Source: Bacteroidota bacterium
GTDB taxonomy: Bacteria; Bacteroidota; Bacteroidia; B-17B0; Aurantibacillaceae
DNA length: 59,165 nucleotides
Assembly: GCA_900299295.1 (NCBI GenBank)
Contig: OMJH01000008.1
Coordinates: 1-59,165 of the forward strand
Direction of reading: 5' to 3'
Shown here: one piece after another, positions 27,729 to 35,896 of the stretch
Layout of the letters: the number at the start of each line of letters is the position of its first letter
Position numbering within the stretch: the first letter of the stretch is position 1
Translations under genes and position numbers: made by a program
The notes under the pieces: generated by a model
What the model was told of the DNA's origin: nothing
Database searches by the model: none
What the model saw: the letters and a program-made list of their open reading frames with translations, nothing else

Positions 27729-27951
27729 ACTTGAGTTGTTTAGGTTTTCCTTCCGGCATTCGCGACCTCGTGTCACCAGCGGCTGGTAAGGGGCGACAAA
27801 TATAATGATTTTTCATTGTTCAAAGCCCTTTTTTTAATCAAATCCATAGGCTTTTAAATCCCATTTTACCGCTTCTTTCATTAACAAAGTTTATTTGAAA
27901 TCTCCCGAAAGAAGATTTTACCCGCATCTTGCTCACCGCTACATTTACAGA

Positions 27952-30918
27952 ATGAATTACCCCCGATTTTTTCTTCTGATTGCAGCAGTATTTATTTTCC
28001 TTTCTTTTCAGGTTGCTCTGAAAACAAATCCAAAAGTTACTGCTGAAAAGGAAATTCCTGCCTTTCTTCAATCGGAAGAAAAATGGGTGGATTCTGTATT
28101 TGCCTCCTTAAGTCCTGATGAACGACTCGGGCAATTGTTCATGATTCCGTGCTGGAGCAACAAAGATGCTCGTCATGTTCGTCAAATACGGGAAGTCATT
28201 CAGAAATACAAAATCGGCGGATTGATTTTTATGCAGGGCGGCCCTATGCGGCAGGCAAAACTTACCAACTATTTTCAGAAACTCAGTAAAACGCCGTTAC
28301 TGATTTCAATCGATGGCGAGTGGGGATTGGCCATGCGTCTCGATTCAACGCCTCAATTTCCGAAGCAAATGACATTGGGAGCCATTCAGAATGATTCACT
28401 GATTTACGAAATGGGAAAGGAAATTGCGATGGAATGCAAGCGTCTGGGAATACAGGTAAACTTTGCACCCGTAGCCGATGTGAATAACAACCCGAACAAT
28501 CCCGTAATCAGCATGCGCTCCTTTGGAGAAGACAAATACCTCGTGGCGCGCAAGGCGGAAATGTATATGCGCGGCATGCAAGATCAGGGCGTGCTGGCCA
28601 ACGGCAAGCACTTTCCGGGACATGGTGACACCGACAAAGACTCGCACAAAACATTACCCACGGTTCCTTATTCTACCGCTCGTCTAGATTCACTTGAACT
28701 TTATCCGTTCCGTTATTTGATGGATCGTGGATTGGGTAGTGTGATGGTGGGACATTTATACGTTCCTGCAATTGACAGCACAAAAGATCAGGCAAGTACA
28801 TTGTCTTCAAAAATTGTAACGGGGTTACTCAAGGATAAACTAGGATATCAAGGACTCATCTTTACAGATGCCCTGAACATGAAAGGTGCTAGTGCTTACA
28901 ATGAGGCAGGCGTGGTTGACGCGAAGGCATTACTGGCGGGGAACGATGTTTTGTTGTTTACTGAAAATGTGGAGAAGGCAATTGTTGAAATAAAAAAATC
29001 ACTGGAGAGTGGCGAATTGAAGCAGGAAGATATTGATGCGCATTGTAAAAAAATTCTGAAAGCGAAATACTGGTGTGGTTTGTCGAAAAATAAATTTGTC
29101 AAAAACAAAAATCTTATCGCTGAAATAAACAACCCGCATCAAGAGGTACTTCGTACACGACTTGCAGAAGCCTCAATGACATTGTTACAGAACAAGCAAC
29201 AAATTTTACCACTTAAATCGCTTGACACATTGAAAATCGCATCGGTATCTATCGGTGATGAAGAACAAAATGAGTTCAGTAAATCTTTGCAAAAATATTT
29301 TCCCGTACAACATTTAGGAATTTCGCATAAGGCCGAGCAAGCCAAAATAGATACGCTTCTGAAAAACATTTCTGCTTACAATCTCATTATCGTACAGATC
29401 AATAAAACCGGAATAAAGCCGGACAATAATTTTGGATTTTCACAAAGCAGTGATTCCTTGTTGCAGCAAATATTGAAAACAAAAAAAACCATCCTCGCCG
29501 TTTTTTCTAATCCTTATCTGTTGGGAAAAATAAAAAATCTCGAAAATGCCGAAGCTGTTCTGGAAGCTTTTGAATATAATTCCTACAGTCAGAAGGCGGC
29601 AGCTGAGGCCATTACCGGAGCAATTACAGTGAATGGAAAATTACCCGTGAGCAGCGGAAATTTCAAACGAGGAACCGGAATCGATTTGAATCAGCGTATT
29701 CGCATTCAGTATATTTCACCGTCGGAAACCGGAATCGAAAAAAAAAAGTTAGAACAAATTGATAGTATCGCCTTGAAAGGAATCAGGGATAAATGTTATC
29801 CCGGTTGCCGTATTCTCGCCATTAAAAACGGTAAGGTTTTTTATGATAAATCGTTCGGATACCTTACTTACGATAAAAGTGAGGCGGTTACCAATGAAAC
29901 CGTATATGATTTGGCCTCGGTAACAAAAATTTCGGCGAGTGCTCTTGCCCTGATGCAACTTCGCGACAGAAAAATTCTCGATGTAACTAAAAATGTTGCG
30001 GACTATTTACCGGAGACAAAAAATAGTAATAAGGGAAATCTGGTATTGAGTGATGTGCTTACACACCAAAGCGGACTTGAAGCATGGATTCCTTTTTACA
30101 AAATTGGAACCGATAACAAAGGCCAGCCTAAGCCTGACTTTTTTTCTCCGAATGAAGATTTGCGTTATTCATTGCGTGTTGCTGATGGCGTCTGGACATT
30201 GCCTGTTTTCAAAGACAGTATCTTTCAACAAATTCTAAGCAGCAAACTCAAGGAAAAAGGAAAGTATGTTTACAGTGATCTGGGTTATTATTTTCATCAG
30301 CGCATCATAGAGAAAAATTACAATATGCCAATGAACGAGTTGCTGGAAAATAATTTTTACAAGAAACTGGGTTTGCAAACCATGATGTACAATCCTTCCG
30401 GGAAAATTCAGAAAGCCCGTATTGCTCCCACTGAAAATAATCGCGATTTTCGAAAACAATTGTTGAGAGGTGATGTGCATGATCCCGGTGCCGCACTCAT
30501 GGGTGGCGTAGCTGGTCACGCCGGCTTGTTCAGTAACGCAAACGACCTTGCTGTTGTGATGCAGATGTTGATGAACGGAGGAACATATGGCGGCGAACGT
30601 TATCTGGATAGCGCAACCGTAAATTTATTTGCGGTGAAGAGTTATGCATTGAATAATCGCCGTGGATTATGTTTCGATAAACCGGAAACTGACCCTAAAA
30701 AAGAAAGTCCGGTAGCCGCTGCATGCAGTGCTAAAAGTTTTGGTCATAGTGGTTTTACCGGAACATTTGCGTGGGCGGATCCTGAGACAAAACTTGTTTA
30801 TATTTTTTTGAGTAACCGTGTTTATCCGAATGCTGATGACAACAAATTAGCGAAGTCAGGAATTCGGAGCAAGATTCATCAGCTGCTTTATGAAGCAAGC
30901 GCGAATTGCAGTTTTTAA
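27952..30918 (+). CDS. GH3 beta-N-acetylglucosaminidase fused to a class C beta-lactamase-like serine hydrolase
   Basis: 988 residues from ATG 27952 (chosen for its signal peptide/anchor MNYPRFFLLIAAVFIFLS; a TTG at 27895 would add 19). N-terminal half: GH3 NagZ-like domain with NGKHFPGHGDTDKDSH (K219-D226 and the following His as the general acid/base motif) and FTDALNMKG carrying the catalytic aspartate. A GH3 C-terminal alpha/beta domain follows (~420-600). C-terminal half (~610-985): serine hydrolase of the beta-lactamase/AmpC-PBP fold with LASVTK (S656, K659), YSD (Tyr of the YxN motif) and FGHSG. Together this suggests a periplasmic enzyme that trims both the sugar and peptide parts of peptidoglycan fragments. 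The two-domain chain is a known arrangement in Bacteroidota. Confidence 0.92.
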   Translation: MNYPRFFLLIAAVFIFLSFQVALKTNPKVTAEKEIPAFLQSEEKWVDSVFASLSPDERLGQLFMIPCWSNKDARHVRQIREVIQKYKIGGLIFMQGGPMRQAKLTNYFQKLSKTPLLISIDGEWGLAMRLDSTPQFPKQMTLGAIQNDSLIYEMGKEIAMECKRLGIQVNFAPVADVNNNPNNPVISMRSFGEDKYLVARKAEMYMRGMQDQGVLANGKHFPGHGDTDKDSHKTLPTVPYSTARLDSLELYPFRYLMDRGLGSVMVGHLYVPAIDSTKDQASTLSSKIVTGLLKDKLGYQGLIFTDALNMKGASAYNEAGVVDAKALLAGNDVLLFTENVEKAIVEIKKSLESGELKQEDIDAHCKKILKAKYWCGLSKNKFVKNKNLIAEINNPHQEVLRTRLAEASMTLLQNKQQILPLKSLDTLKIASVSIGDEEQNEFSKSLQKYFPVQHLGISHKAEQAKIDTLLKNISAYNLIIVQINKTGIKPDNNFGFSQSSDSLLQQILKTKKTILAVFSNPYLLGKIKNLENAEAVLEAFEYNSYSQKAAAEAITGAITVNGKLPVSSGNFKRGTGIDLNQRIRIQYISPSETGIEKKKLEQIDSIALKGIRDKCYPGCRILAIKNGKVFYDKSFGYLTYDKSEAVTNETVYDLASVTKISASALALMQLRDRKILDVTKNVADYLPETKNSNKGNLVLSDVLTHQSGLEAWIPFYKIGTDNKGQPKPDFFSPNEDLRYSLRVADGVWTLPVFKDSIFQQILSSKLKEKGKYVYSDLGYYFHQRIIEKNYNMPMNELLENNFYKKLGLQTMMYNPSGKIQKARIAPTENNRDFRKQLLRGDVHDPGAALMGGVAGHAGLFSNANDLAVVMQMLMNGGTYGGERYLDSATVNLFAVKSYALNNRRGLCFDKPETDPKKESPVAAACSAKSFGHSGFTGTFAWADPETKLVYIFLSNRVYPNADDNKLAKSGIRSKIHQLLYEASANCSF

Positions 30919-30947
30919 ATAAAAAAACCACGACTTATGCCGTGGTT
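30919..30947 (-). terminator. Terminator of the accA-efp transcript
   Basis: AACCACG (30926-30932) pairs with CGTGGTT (30941-30947). On the minus strand the stem is followed by a T run (30920-30926), so it serves efp. It lies in the short gap between the converging GH3 and efp genes. Confidence 0.75.
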
Positions 30948-30967
30948 AAAAAATAATGGTTAAAAAA

Positions 30968-31537
30968 TTATTTTGATGATTTTACGCGCTCCACGTAGGC
31001 GCCGTTACGCGTATCAATTTTAATTTTTTCTCCCACATTACAAAATAGAGGGATGTTTACAGTAGCGCCGGTTTCAACAGTGGCGGGCTTCAATGTGTTT
31101 GTTGCCGTGTCACCTTTTACTCCGGGCTCGGCGTAGGTGATCTCCAATTCTACAAACGTTGGCGGTTCTGCAAGAATAGGATTATCTCCTTCAAAGGTTA
31201 CTTTCACATCCATTCCTTCCTTCAGAAATTTCACACCTTCACCCAATAAAATTGCAGGAACATAAACCTGTTCGTAGGTTTCATTATCCATAGCCACAAT
31301 GAAATCACCTTCGGGATAAATGAATTGCATCATTTTGTATTCCACGCGAACGATTTCCATTTCTTCCCCGCTGCGGAAACGGTTTTCGACGAGTTTCCCG
31401 CTTTTTAAATTTCTCATTTTTCCCTGGTAAAACGCACGAAGGTTTCCGGGGGTACGGTGTTGCCACTCGATGATCTGACACAATTCACCGTTGTAGCGGA
31501 TGACCATGCCAATGCTGATGTCGCCTGTATTTGCCAT
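30968..31537 (-). CDS. efp: Translation elongation factor P with Asn at the tip position
   Basis: 189 residues, three OB/KOW domains. Conserved C-terminal blocks: VELEITYAEPGVKGDTATNT, LKPATVETGATVNIPLF and GEKIKIDTRNGAYVERVK. EF-P rescues ribosomes stalled at polyproline. The tip loop reads HRTPGNLRAFYQGKMRN: aligned with the common PGKGxAF loop, the position of the beta-lysylated Lys34 (E. coli) or rhamnosylated Arg32 (Pseudomonas) is Asn32, with Arg34 two residues later. No epmA, epmB or earP is in the window. Downstream of accA with a 22-base gap, likely one transcript, ending at the hairpin 30919-30947. Confidence 0.96.
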   Translation of the reverse strand: MANTGDISIGMVIRYNGELCQIIEWQHRTPGNLRAFYQGKMRNLKSGKLVENRFRSGEEMEIVRVEYKMMQFIYPEGDFIVAMDNETYEQVYVPAILLGEGVKFLKEGMDVKVTFEGDNPILAEPPTFVELEITYAEPGVKGDTATNTLKPATVETGATVNIPLFCNVGEKIKIDTRNGAYVERVKSSK

Positions 31538-31559
31538 AATTTTTACTGATTAATTCTGA

Positions 31560-32528
31560 TTAGTTCGTTGAGTCCATTTCGTGAACAACTCCCATTGCGC
31601 AAAATTTTTCAATGCGCTGACGGATTCGCTCTTCAGATGGAATAGATTTTAATGTTGAAAGATGATTTAAGATTTCTGTTTTTACCAGCTGAAATGTTTC
31701 TGCAGGATTTTGGTGAGCGCCGCCCATTGGCTCAGGAATTATTCCATCTACCAGTTTATTTTCGAGCATGTCGGTTGCTGTTAACTTAAGCGCATCTGCG
31801 GCCTTTTCCTTGAAATTCCAGCTACGCCATAAAATGGAGGAACAGCTCTCCGGAGAAATAACAGAATACCAGGTATTTTCCAGCATCAACACACGATCGC
31901 CTACACCAATTCCCAATGCGCCTCCGGAAGCTCCTTCTCCAATAATGATACAAATTACAGGAACTTTCAAACCTGTCATTTCAAGTATATTTCTTGCAAT
32001 CGCTTCACCTTGGCCACGCTCTTCTGCCTCCAGTCCGGGATAAGCTCCCGGCGTATCAATAAATGTAATAATGGGCTTGTTGAATTTTTCAGCAAGTTTC
32101 ATTAAACGTAAAGCTTTACGGTATCCTTCAGGATTTGCCATACCGAAATTCCGGTACTGACGCATTTTTGTGTTGATTCCTTTTTGCTGGCCAATGAACA
32201 TTACCGTTTGTCCATCAATTTCACCAAAACCGCCTACCATGGCTTTATCGTCTTTTACAGTCCTGTCGCCGTGCAATTCGATGAAGGTATTTCCGGCGAG
32301 TGCCTCGATGTAGGCAAGCGTGTAAGGACGCTCCGGATGACGGGATACCTGAACACGCTGCCAGGCAGTAAGTGATGAATAAATTTCTCTGCGCTTACTT
32401 TTAATTTTTTCTTCTAACTCGCTGATGGATGAACTGACGTCAACCTTGCTTTTTACGGCAACTTCTCTTAGTTTGACGAGCTCTTTTTCAAGATCTTCAA
32501 TTGGTTTTTCAAAATCAAGATAGGTCAT
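31560..32528 (-). CDS. accA: Acetyl-CoA carboxylase carboxyltransferase subunit alpha
   Basis: 322 residues. N-terminal helical coiled region ([18 protein letters not shown]), then the crotonase-like core: ADxHGD-type [93 protein letters not shown] and [14 protein letters not shown]. With AccD it transfers the carboxyl group from biotin to acetyl-CoA, the first step of fatty-acid synthesis. No accD in the window. On the minus strand, TATTTTTG ends about 23 bases upstream of the ATG and may be its -7 element. Efp follows on the same strand. Confidence 0.97.
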   Translation of the reverse strand: MTYLDFEKPIEDLEKELVKLREVAVKSKVDVSSSISELEEKIKSKRREIYSSLTAWQRVQVSRHPERPYTLAYIEALAGNTFIELHGDRTVKDDKAMVGGFGEIDGQTVMFIGQQKGINTKMRQYRNFGMANPEGYRKALRLMKLAEKFNKPIITFIDTPGAYPGLEAEERGQGEAIARNILEMTGLKVPVICIIIGEGASGGALGIGVGDRVLMLENTWYSVISPESCSSILWRSWNFKEKAADALKLTATDMLENKLVDGIIPEPMGGAHQNPAETFQLVKTEILNHLSTLKSIPSEERIRQRIEKFCAMGVVHEMDSTN

Positions 32529-32609
32529 GACAGGTTAATCGAATGAGGGGCAAAAATAAAAAAAATAAAGGAACCAATTCGAAATTTTGGTAAATGTAAT
32601 TGTTTTACA

Positions 32610-32623
32610 ACCAAGCGGTTGGT
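32610..32623. promoter_or_regulatory. Inverted repeat in the accA / WYL divergent intergenic region
   Basis: ACCAA (32610-32614), spacer GCGG, TTGGT (32619-32623). It is followed by further GGTT/AACC dyads: TTGGTTAAC at 32627-32635 and AACC-TTC-GGTT near 32650-32660. This clustering of half-sites in a 252-base divergent region is what an operator for an adjacent regulator would look like, but the arms are short and no second copy precedes the other cluster genes. Confidence 0.3.
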
Positions 32624-32780
32624 CTCTTGGTTAACTTCCGCTTTTGTCAACCTTCGGTTAAAATCCATGCTCAGCCAATTTCAACTCAGGTATTTTGAAA
32701 AGAAAAGAACGTTTAGTTTGACACCAAGTAAAAAATCAAGCGACTTATTTTTTTACTTTTAGGTAGTTATTACTTTTTAA

Positions 32781-33818
32781 ATGCCTCCTCATTCAGAAGC
32801 GGTAATCCGTTACCGCATCATTGACCGTTGCCTGACAAATCCGTACAAACGATATCCTTCGATGGAGGACATCATTCGTGAATTGCGCAAAGAATTAAAT
32901 GCGGATTATTCACCCAATACAATTCAAAAAGATATTCATGCGATGAAAAAAGATGAATCGCTGGGATATTTTGCGCCGATTCAGTATTCAAAGCGCCACA
33001 ACGGATACTATTATGAAAATGAAAATTACACTATCCGAACGGACTCCTTAAATGACAAGGAAATAGAAACGATTGAGCTGGCGGCCGGAATCATTCAGCA
33101 TTTTAAAGGGTATCGACTTGGGGAAACGTTCAGCGAGGCCATCAATAAATTATTCAGTGCACTGGATATTGAGAAAAGTAAATCAGATGAAAATTTAAAA
33201 AATGCGATTCAGGCGGAAGAATCTACCTACATGAGCGGACTTGAAAATTTCGATATTTTCGTTCGTTGTATCCGTCAGAAACTGCCGGTTTCATTTATTC
33301 ATTATTCGTATCAGAATAAAGACTTCAAGGCCATTATCATTCATCCTTATCTTCTTAAGGAAAGTCAGAAGCGCTGGTACCTTGTAGGTTATTCAGAGGG
33401 ACATGGTAAATTGAGAATTTTTGGTCTTGATCGAATATATGATCCAATTGTTTTGAATAAGACCTTCAGGCAAAAAGACGAAAACGAATTGCATCAATTG
33501 TTTCAGGATCGTTACGGAATCAACACCATCGATGGACACGAGACGGGTCCGGCAGAAGAAATTGAAATTATGGTAAGCGATCAGATGTCGAATTACCTTA
33601 AGTCAATGCCCATTCATACCTCTCAGCGCTTAGGCGAGCAATTCTCACGCGGACATATTACCATTTTACTGCGGTTAATTCCCACGCGCGAATTGATTTC
33701 ACTCATTCTTTCCTACGGTCATCATATGGTTGTACTTAAGCCGGATTGGTTGCGTGCGGAGGTACAAAAAGAAATTAAACTGATGGAAGTAAAAAACAAA
33801 AAACATTTCAAATACTGA
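32781..33818 (+). CDS. WYL-domain transcriptional regulator
   Basis: 345 residues. N-terminal winged helix-turn-helix (~1-75: RYRIIDRCLTNPYKRYPSMEDIIRELRKE ending in IQKDIHAMKK, the pattern of HTH_11/DeoR-like folds). The WYL domain is ~165-235, with the eponymous RWYLVGYSE at W199-L201 and the basic LRIFGLDRIYD that binds nucleic-acid or nucleotide ligands in the family. A WCX-like C-terminal extension (~250-340) is present. WYL regulators commonly control phage-defence, repair or CRISPR loci in response to nucleic-acid ligands. It is the first gene of the accessory cluster, 5 bases before the next gene, so it probably regulates the cluster and itself. Confidence 0.9.
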   Translation: MPPHSEAVIRYRIIDRCLTNPYKRYPSMEDIIRELRKELNADYSPNTIQKDIHAMKKDESLGYFAPIQYSKRHNGYYYENENYTIRTDSLNDKEIETIELAAGIIQHFKGYRLGETFSEAINKLFSALDIEKSKSDENLKNAIQAEESTYMSGLENFDIFVRCIRQKLPVSFIHYSYQNKDFKAIIIHPYLLKESQKRWYLVGYSEGHGKLRIFGLDRIYDPIVLNKTFRQKDENELHQLFQDRYGINTIDGHETGPAEEIEIMVSDQMSNYLKSMPIHTSQRLGEQFSRGHITILLRLIPTRELISLILSYGHHMVVLKPDWLRAEVQKEIKLMEVKNKKHFKY

Positions 33819-33823
33819 ACACA

Positions 33824-34255
33824 ATGGCAGTTATGGTTTATGAAGAGCCCGGCACCGTTATTTCCAATCCTGACTATAAATCCACCGGAAATACGGTAAA
33901 ACTTCTCCGAATAGTTTTAACTAAGGCTGAAAGCAAGTTTGATTTTGGCTACCAGACATCAGATTATTACATCCGGGGAGGATGGATAACGATCAGTCCA
34001 AAGACATTTATTCGTGAAACGGGAGGCACCATAAAATTTACGCTTCAAAAATCTACAAACATTCCTTTTGGGCCTCAAAAACATTATTTCAATTCTACTA
34101 TCGACTGGAGTTATTTTTCACTTCATTTTCCTCCGCTTGCAAAAGAAATCGCCAAAATTGACCTCATCGAAGCCGAGCCGGGCACTAAAAATGATTTTAA
34201 TTTTTTCAACATTAAGTTGAAGGACCACGCAAAATCAGACCTAATTTTAATTTAA
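33824..34255 (+). CDS. Unknown beta-sandwich-like protein, paralogue A
   Basis: 143 residues, no signal peptide. It contains the blocks YYIRGGWITISPKTFIRETGG, NIPFGPQKHYFNST and LHFPPLAKEIAKIDLIEAE, ending FNFFNIKLKD. The same series occurs in the 153-residue protein at 35417-35878, so the two are diverged paralogues. The alternating pattern and the GGW...TFI...PQKHYF...L.FP.L....IDlIE order recall a strand-rich module found in many Bacteroidota proteins (with FNFYGI-like ends), there often linked to enzymatic or redox domains. Here it stands alone, 5 bases after the WYL gene and 150 bases before the DUF932 gene. Function unknown. Confidence 0.72.
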   Translation: MAVMVYEEPGTVISNPDYKSTGNTVKLLRIVLTKAESKFDFGYQTSDYYIRGGWITISPKTFIRETGGTIKFTLQKSTNIPFGPQKHYFNSTIDWSYFSLHFPPLAKEIAKIDLIEAEPGTKNDFNFFNIKLKDHAKSDLILI

Positions 34256-34323
34256 ATAACTGATTATTAATGTATTGTAAATTTATAGAAACCCTTTAAA
34301 TCTTTATGTTAATTTTTTGTCTG

Positions 34324-34338
34324 CGTATTAACAATACG
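34324..34338. promoter_or_regulatory. Perfect inverted repeat upstream of the DUF932 gene
   Basis: CGTATT (34324-34329), spacer AAC, AATACG (34333-34338): two perfect 6-base arms. A TAAATTTG (34351-34358), an exact -7 match, lies 12 bases downstream, and the DUF932 ATG is at 34406. The dyad thus overlaps the expected -33 to -7 interval, where a repressor would block initiation. It could be an operator for the WYL regulator (inference). Confidence 0.4.
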
Positions 34339-34405
34339 TTTTACTTGGTCTAAATTTGTGTTAGAAATTTTAAAAACAATTCAAAAACGACAAAAAATCA
34401 GAAAA

Positions 34406-35233
34406 ATGACAAACAACACAATTGAATGGGAAGTGAGTACCGAGCGAGTACAAACTTCAACTGCAATGGCAACAAATAAAATTGCCATCAAAAGAAATGA
34501 CACCAATGAAATTCTGGCGGTGGTGAGTGAAAGGTATAGCCCTGTCACCAATTCGGCATTCGAACGCTTTGTAAATCGACTTAGCGTTAACGACTTTTCA
34601 TTTGAAGGGTTTACGGAATTCAAAGGCGGAAAAGTAATTCTGGCATTTTTAAAAAATAACCATCCCGGATTGAAGCTCAATAATTTTCCGGTTGAAGAGT
34701 ACATGGTGATTGGGAATTCCCACGATGGTTCAAAGCCATTTTATATCGGAACCTCAAGCCGGTTGATTCGCTGTATGAATCAGTTCTCATCCACACTGAA
34801 AATTTTTCGAAAAAAACATACGTCAATCCTGGACCTGGACAATTTTTCTGTTGATGAAACACTTGCATCGTATCTGAGGGGAAAAACTGAATTATACGAT
34901 TCTTTCATTGGTATGAGTGATATAAAAGTTTCGGATAAGGTCGTGGACGAGTTGATTCGTCAGGTCCACCTTCGTGTAAGTTCTGACAGTCGACTGGATA
35001 TGGGTAAAATCGGAAAAACACCTGCGATGTTACGTTTGCGTTCCTCCATCGAAAGAGAAATGGAAGCATTGGGCGATAATCTTTTCGGATTGTTCAACGG
35101 AGTTACCTGGTACACCACGCACGAATTAGGTTCAACAATTGATTTGATTCCCCGCATAAATACTACCGCAGAAATCATCAATCAGGAGGCGTATCAATTT
35201 TGTATTCAGTTTAAGAATACAATCCTTAATTAA
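34406..35233 (+). CDS. DUF932-like protein
   Basis: 275 residues from ATG 34406 (MTNNTIEWEVSTERVQTST), preferred to a GTG at 34358 that lies at the -7 promoter motif. The order of blocks EWEVSTERVQTSTAM, ILAVVSERYSPVTNSAFERFV, FKGGKVILAFLKNN, YMVIGNSHDGSKPFYIGTSS and IRCMNQ matches the DUF932/TIGR03299 family, which is common on plasmids and phages and often near recombination or Bacteroidota accessory genes. The C-terminal ~90 residues (KTPAMLRLRSSIEREMEAL ... VTWYTTHELGSTIDL) complete the family's usual length. Its biochemical activity is not established. It has its own upstream -7 element and inverted repeat. Confidence 0.72.
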   Translation: MTNNTIEWEVSTERVQTSTAMATNKIAIKRNDTNEILAVVSERYSPVTNSAFERFVNRLSVNDFSFEGFTEFKGGKVILAFLKNNHPGLKLNNFPVEEYMVIGNSHDGSKPFYIGTSSRLIRCMNQFSSTLKIFRKKHTSILDLDNFSVDETLASYLRGKTELYDSFIGMSDIKVSDKVVDELIRQVHLRVSSDSRLDMGKIGKTPAMLRLRSSIEREMEALGDNLFGLFNGVTWYTTHELGSTIDLIPRINTTAEIINQEAYQFCIQFKNTILN

Positions 35234-35250
35234 ATTAAAACAAAAAAATC

Positions 35251-35430
35251 ATGAATGAATCAGAAATCCTGAAAATTTTCAGTTCTGTACTCAACGCCTC
35301 AGATCACAGCGAACTTAACTGGTTGTTGTGTCACGAGCTCGAGCGTACTGAAAAAATAAAAGTTCTCGAACAACTGGATCCGGTCAGAAAATTAAACATC
35401 ATCAAAATCCTTACCCATGAAAACAACTGA
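35251..35430 (+). CDS. Small helical protein, 59 residues
   Basis: ATG 35251 to TGA 35428-35430: MNESEILKIFSSVLNASDHS..., mostly helical with Leu/Ile/Glu/Lys. It lies 17 bases after the DUF932 stop and its last 14 bases overlap the start of the next gene (the next ATG is at 35417), so it is packed into the operon and likely coding. There are two cysteines (one within WLLCHELE) and no recognised domain. This reading frame is under 60 codons and would be missed by length filters. Confidence 0.55.
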   Translation: MNESEILKIFSSVLNASDHSELNWLLCHELERTEKIKVLEQLDPVRKLNIIKILTHENN

Positions 35431-35878
35431 AACCGAAACAACAGAGTCAATAGAAAAAACAAAGATCAAAACCATTATTTTCAATCCTAAGATCAGGCGT
35501 CAGCTCAACGATGGACCTGAGCCAATTCGTATTCAGCAGGAAGAAGAATACACACGTATTGATTTTGTATACAAAGCGAAATCGTATTACCACAGAGGAG
35601 GATGGGTCAACATACGACCTGATACCTTTATCCGCATTCCCGGCTCAGGCGATAATTTCAAATTGATTAATGCGGTAAACATTCCGCTTGCTCCGCAAAA
35701 GCATTATTTCAACTCGACAAAGGAATGGCTTGCTTACACACTCTATTTCCCTGCTCTGCCTAAAGGAACTTCTACTATTGACATTATCGAACACGAGGGA
35801 CCAGGTGGTAATTGGTTTAATTTTTACGGTGTATCGCTTGAAGAAACAAAGCGAAAGCCGTTGTTTGTAGAAAATTAA
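35417..35878 (+). CDS. Unknown beta-sandwich-like protein, paralogue B
   Basis: 153 residues. Paralogue of the 33824-34255 product: YYHRGGWVNIRPDTFIRIPGS, NIPLAPQKHYFNST, LYFPALPKGTSTIDIIEHE and WFNFYGVSLEE align block for block, at roughly 40-45 percent identity in the core by eye. The N-terminus differs, with an extra ~20 charged residues (TETETTESIEKTKIKT). Neither copy has a signal peptide. The overlap of 14 bases with the 59-residue gene upstream and the 18-base gap downstream indicate one transcript. Function unknown. Confidence 0.72.
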   Translation: MKTTETETTESIEKTKIKTIIFNPKIRRQLNDGPEPIRIQQEEEYTRIDFVYKAKSYYHRGGWVNIRPDTFIRIPGSGDNFKLINAVNIPLAPQKHYFNSTKEWLAYTLYFPALPKGTSTIDIIEHEGPGGNWFNFYGVSLEETKRKPLFVEN

Positions 35879-35896
35879 TCAATCAAAATTTCATTT

